Shown here piece by piece: positions 6,678 to 8,800 of a stretch of 8,800 nucleotides of DNA. Made by a program: the position numbers and the translations under genes. Within the stretch, counting starts at the first letter, position 1, and the number at the start of each line of letters is the position of its first letter. The notes beneath the pieces are model-generated. The model saw nothing but the letters and a program-made list of their open reading frames with translations. It ran no database searches and was not told the DNA's origin. The stretch spans positions 1 through 8,800 of the forward strand of contig CAJBXX010000014.1 of assembly GCA_903959715.1 (NCBI GenBank), in the 5' to 3' direction. This stretch comes from an uncultured Alphaproteobacteria bacterium. Its GTDB lineage: Bacteria; Pseudomonadota; Alphaproteobacteria; Rickettsiales; UBA1997.

Positions 6678-7208
6678 TTATCTACAAATTTCTCTCATTC
6701 TTTTGAAGGCTTTGGCGATGCCCTTTAAACTATATTCATCGATAGCGTAAGTTCCGATTGCGGAGTCGCTACGAATTTTAATGACACTAGAAAAAAGCAT
6801 GGTTTCAATGATGCGAATATCTTCGGCGCGAGTCTTTGCCCAAGCGTAATCACTTTTAGTTTTTAAGCGAAATTGATTTGAATCAATTAAGAAAAAAATG
6901 TGACTATTAATTTTAAAATCAAAGCCACCAAATACGCTAATTTCTTCGATGCGATCTCTTTGAAAGCGGGTTATCATGATATAAGGTTTTTTTCGTGAAG
7001 TGTCGTTGGTGTCGCTTTTTATTGGATAGTTTACGATATAACATTTTTTGAAATCCGAATCTTCATCGATAATTTCATAAATTTTCCAATTATAAAAACT
7101 GCTGTCCAAGGTTTGAGCTTGTAGGTCAAAACTTTTTACAAAAAATAAAATTGTCAGAAAAAAAAATTTTTTAAATTTTGTATTTTGTAAAAAAAATTCT
7201 GCTCTCAT
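6678..7208 (-). CDS. invasion-associated locus B (IalB) family exported protein
   Basis: A 176-residue protein with a basic N-terminus and hydrophobic core (about 13-25), then a plausible signal peptidase site near LQA-Q at 29-32, so probably periplasmic or outer-membrane associated. The mature part matches the IalB family pattern as I know it: W41 near the start, C56 pairing with C175 at the extreme C-terminus, YIMITRF at 76-82, SVFGGFDF at 91-98, FRLKTKSDYAWAK at 113-125 (AW typical), IGTYAIDEYSLKGIAKAF at 151-168 (G-T...D.YSL.G core). Family function is poorly defined; Bartonella IalB is linked to erythrocyte invasion, but members occur widely in free-living Alphaproteobacteria. The ATG lies two bases after the stop of the ispB-like gene, so the two are co-transcribed, and the eptA-like gene follows after 52 bp. 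The sequence is a remote family member rather than a close Bartonella orthologue. Confidence 0.8.
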   Translation of the reverse strand: MRAEFFLQNTKFKKFFFLTILFFVKSFDLQAQTLDSSFYNWKIYEIIDEDSDFKKCYIVNYPIKSDTNDTSRKKPYIMITRFQRDRIEEISVFGGFDFKINSHIFFLIDSNQFRLKTKSDYAWAKTRAEDIRIIETMLFSSVIKIRSDSAIGTYAIDEYSLKGIAKAFKRMREICR

Positions 7209-7210
7209 GG

Positions 7211-8203
7211 TTAAAAAATTCTTTGAAGGGAATATTCTAAAATAGTTGATAAATAGTTTTTATAAATATTCTCTGGGAAAATTTCTAATTGCTCAAGGGC
7301 TTTATCAGCAAGGGTTTTAGCGATATTTTTTGAATCATTTATACCGTTAAATTTTGTAATTAAATTGTTAATTTTAATAAAATCATTATGGTTTTTTTCG
7401 GATTGTTGAAAGTTTTTAGCAAAAATATCGCTGATAAGTTTTTTGTTATTAAAATCGGCTTTTTGATAAGTTTTAATTATGGGTAAAGTAATTTTTCCTT
7501 CAAAAAAATCATTGCCTATATCCTTGCCTAGAGCACTTTCGCTTGATGAATAATCGAGAATATCATCGACAATTTGAAAAACCATTCCCAAATATTTTCC
7601 AAATAATTTTAGTGCTTCAATTTCTTCTTTTGAACGATTATTTAAAAGAGCGCCGACTTCACAACATGCCGAAAATAAAACGGCAGTTTTGCCGAAAATA
7701 ATTTCAAAATATTTATCTTCGGCGAGATCGATATTAGTTGAGTTTTGTAATTGCAAAACTTCGCCATCGGCTATTATTGATGAAGTCTTGGCGAGTAAAT
7801 CAAGAATTGCCAAATTTTGACTTTTAACCATCAATTGAAATGACAAAGAGAACAAATAATCGCCAACTAAAATACTCGCCTTATTGTCCCAAAGGGCATT
7901 GGCGGTTTTTTTGCCACGACGAATTTCGCTCATATCAACAACATCGTCATGCAAAAGGGTGGCGCTGTGAATCATTTCAACTGCGGAAGCAAGATAGTGT
8001 TGATTTTCATCGTTATTTGAACCACATAATTTAGCGGAAATTATTAGTAAAATCGGACGAATTCTTTTGCCACCAGAATTTATTAAATTACTTGATATTT
8101 CTTGAATTAATTCTGATTTTCCAACGCTGTGGGATAGAATTATTTCATTAACTTTTTTTAAATCTTGATCAAAATTATTTAAAATTTCTTGGAATTTTTG
8201 CAT
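7211..8203 (-). CDS. ispB: long-chain all-trans polyprenyl diphosphate synthase (octaprenyl/decaprenyl type)
   Basis: Cytoplasmic enzyme that adds isopentenyl diphosphate units to an allylic primer to make the side chain of ubiquinone. It has 330 residues, normal for IspB. Visible motifs in order: GGKRIRP at 44-50 (substrate phosphate binding), first aspartate-rich motif LHDDVVD with D86, D87 and D90 followed by RRGK at 95-98, GD at 114-115, GEVLQL at 147-152, K172-T173, second aspartate-rich motif DDILD at 213-217, and GKDIGNDFFEGKITLP at 226-241. A small residue (A81) five positions before the first DD, instead of an aromatic, points to a long-chain product rather than GPP, FPP or GGPP; exact length cannot be told. 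The start ATG is one base after the stop of the 103-residue gene and its stop is two bases before the IalB-family gene, so the three form a tight operon. Confidence 0.93.
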   Translation of the reverse strand: MQKFQEILNNFDQDLKKVNEIILSHSVGKSELIQEISSNLINSGGKRIRPILLIISAKLCGSNNDENQHYLASAVEMIHSATLLHDDVVDMSEIRRGKKTANALWDNKASILVGDYLFSLSFQLMVKSQNLAILDLLAKTSSIIADGEVLQLQNSTNIDLAEDKYFEIIFGKTAVLFSACCEVGALLNNRSKEEIEALKLFGKYLGMVFQIVDDILDYSSSESALGKDIGNDFFEGKITLPIIKTYQKADFNNKKLISDIFAKNFQQSEKNHNDFIKINNLITKFNGINDSKNIAKTLADKALEQLEIFPENIYKNYLSTILEYSLQRIF

Positions 8204-8204
8204 T

Positions 8205-8516
8205 TTAAGAGTTCGATTTATTGTGCAAAATTAAAATTTTATTGCGACATTCTTCAATTTTTGCAGAAATCTCCTGAAGACTAGAGCGAGCTGATTCCAA
8301 AATAACATTCGTTTCACCAGTTTTTACATATTCAATATATTGATTAGCTAAAAAATCAGCACATTTTTCAAAGCGACTAATCGCTTCTTCAATTATTTCA
8401 AATTGTTGTTCAGCTAATTCATCTTGGCTATTTTCAGCTATTTGAATTAACTTATCAGCGAAATCATAATATTCAATAATTTCATTATAGAGTTGCTCTT
8501 GTTTTGATGTTGCCAT
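8205..8516 (-). CDS. small helical protein of unknown function
   Basis: A 103-residue acidic protein I do not recognise. It has no signal peptide or membrane segment. It appears almost entirely helical, with two long amphipathic stretches (about 3-65 and 72-98) separated by a short KTGETN loop (66-71), so it may form a helical hairpin or coiled coil. Cys residues lie at 52 and 89. It starts at ATG 8514-8516 with no evident Shine-Dalgarno, ends one base before the ispB-like start, and follows the cca-like gene after 53 bp. Tight coupling to ispB supports it being a real translated gene. A loose resemblance to small helical chaperones was considered but no diagnostic motif is visible. Confidence 0.75.
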   Translation of the reverse strand: MATSKQEQLYNEIIEYYDFADKLIQIAENSQDELAEQQFEIIEEAISRFEKCADFLANQYIEYVKTGETNVILESARSSLQEISAKIEECRNKILILHNKSNS

Positions 8517-8569
8517 TGTTAAAGCAATTAGTTTTAAACAAATTTTATTTAATTAATTCACAAATTATT

Positions 8570-8800
8570 TTATTTAATAATTTTATTTATTTCACTTAAA
8601 AATTGATCGTAAGATAAATCAAAATTATTTTGTGCCCACTTTATTTTCAAGGCTTTTAGCGTTGAACTAAACTTAAATTTAGGACAATTAGCTTTTTCTA
8701 AATCACTAGTTTTAAATAAAAAATTTGGAACTTCAAGATTTGTAATGTATTTTATTATATTTTCCAAGTGATTTTGTGGAATTTTTAAATAATTCTTACA
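8570..8800 (-). CDS. cca: C-terminal part of probable CCA tRNA nucleotidyltransferase (5' end outside window)
   Basis: The frame is open from the right edge to a TAA at 8570-8572 (76 residues visible). A TTG at 8765-8767 is very likely internal, because coding sequence (NYLKIPQNH) continues upstream of it. The visible part resembles the C-terminal domain of alphaproteobacterial CCA-adding enzyme / poly(A) polymerase family proteins. That domain typically has a segment ending in P.FP, then a G.DL motif, a loop, and a helix of the form L..L...W....F.L....L. Here these read as VPNFLFKTSDL, then STLKALKIKWAQNNFDLSYDQFL (first part STLKALKIKW). The usual PG.xxG loop is replaced by PKFKFS. The nucleotidyltransferase head and catalytic residues are outside the window, so the call rests on this tail alone. 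The enzyme adds or repairs the 3' CCA of tRNA in the cytoplasm. It is probably the most upstream visible gene of the minus-strand run. Confidence 0.55.
   Translation of the reverse strand, partial: CKNYLKIPQNHLENIIKYITNLEVPNFLFKTSDLEKANCPKFKFSSTLKALKIKWAQNNFDLSYDQFLSEINKIIK

Noticed and set aside
8570..8767. A free-standing 65-residue protein starting at TTG 8767
   Set aside because: The frame stays open to the window edge with coding-like residues, and the C-terminal pattern fits the end of a larger enzyme, so it is annotated as a partial gene.

Overview
The window is AT-rich and gene-dense (about 8.8 kb, eight genes, no intergenic gap above about 100 bp). The minus-strand half carries an invasion-associated locus B (IalB) family protein, a family I know mainly from Alphaproteobacteria. 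It also carries a lipid A modification enzyme and a long-chain quinone prenyl synthase. Together with the low GC, this suggests an alphaproteobacterium, plausibly from a host-associated AT-rich lineage such as Rickettsiales or Holosporales. The taxonomic call is inference; no rRNA is present. I see no clear AGGAGG-type ribosome binding site before any gene, and TTG or GTG starts are possible for several ORFs.

Plus strand, 1-3215: a two-gene unit encoding an alpha-hydroxyketone (CAI-1/LAI-1 type) quorum-sensing circuit. The first gene is a CqsA/LqsA-like PLP-dependent autoinducer synthase whose first ~18 codons lie left of the window. Eight bases later comes a CqsS-like six-helix hybrid sensor kinase. 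Both resemble the Vibrio cholerae proteins in length, order and residues I recall as functional: the synthase lysine, the receptor histidine and three ligand-pocket residues. This circuit is described mainly in Vibrio, Legionella and some betaproteobacteria, so its presence here is the main point of interest. No LuxU, LuxO or LqsR relative follows, so the output of the relay is unknown.

Minus strand, 3311-4249: a 312-residue protein of unknown function that converges on cqsS. It has a His/Cys-rich N-terminus, a small-residue-rich middle and a charged C-terminal half. Its start is uncertain (TTG), and a near-perfect 22-bp inverted repeat lies just inside its 5' end.

Minus strand, 8800 down to 4336: a co-directional run that may be one operon or a few. 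In transcription order it holds the 3' end of a probable CCA tRNA nucleotidyltransferase, a 103-residue helical protein, an IspB-like polyprenyl diphosphate synthase, an IalB-family exported protein, an EptA-like phosphoethanolamine transferase, and a membrane-anchored Cys-based phosphatase overlapping eptA by 20 bp. The eptA-phosphatase pair suggests a lipid A phosphate remodelling step in the periplasm. The ispB and cca genes are housekeeping.
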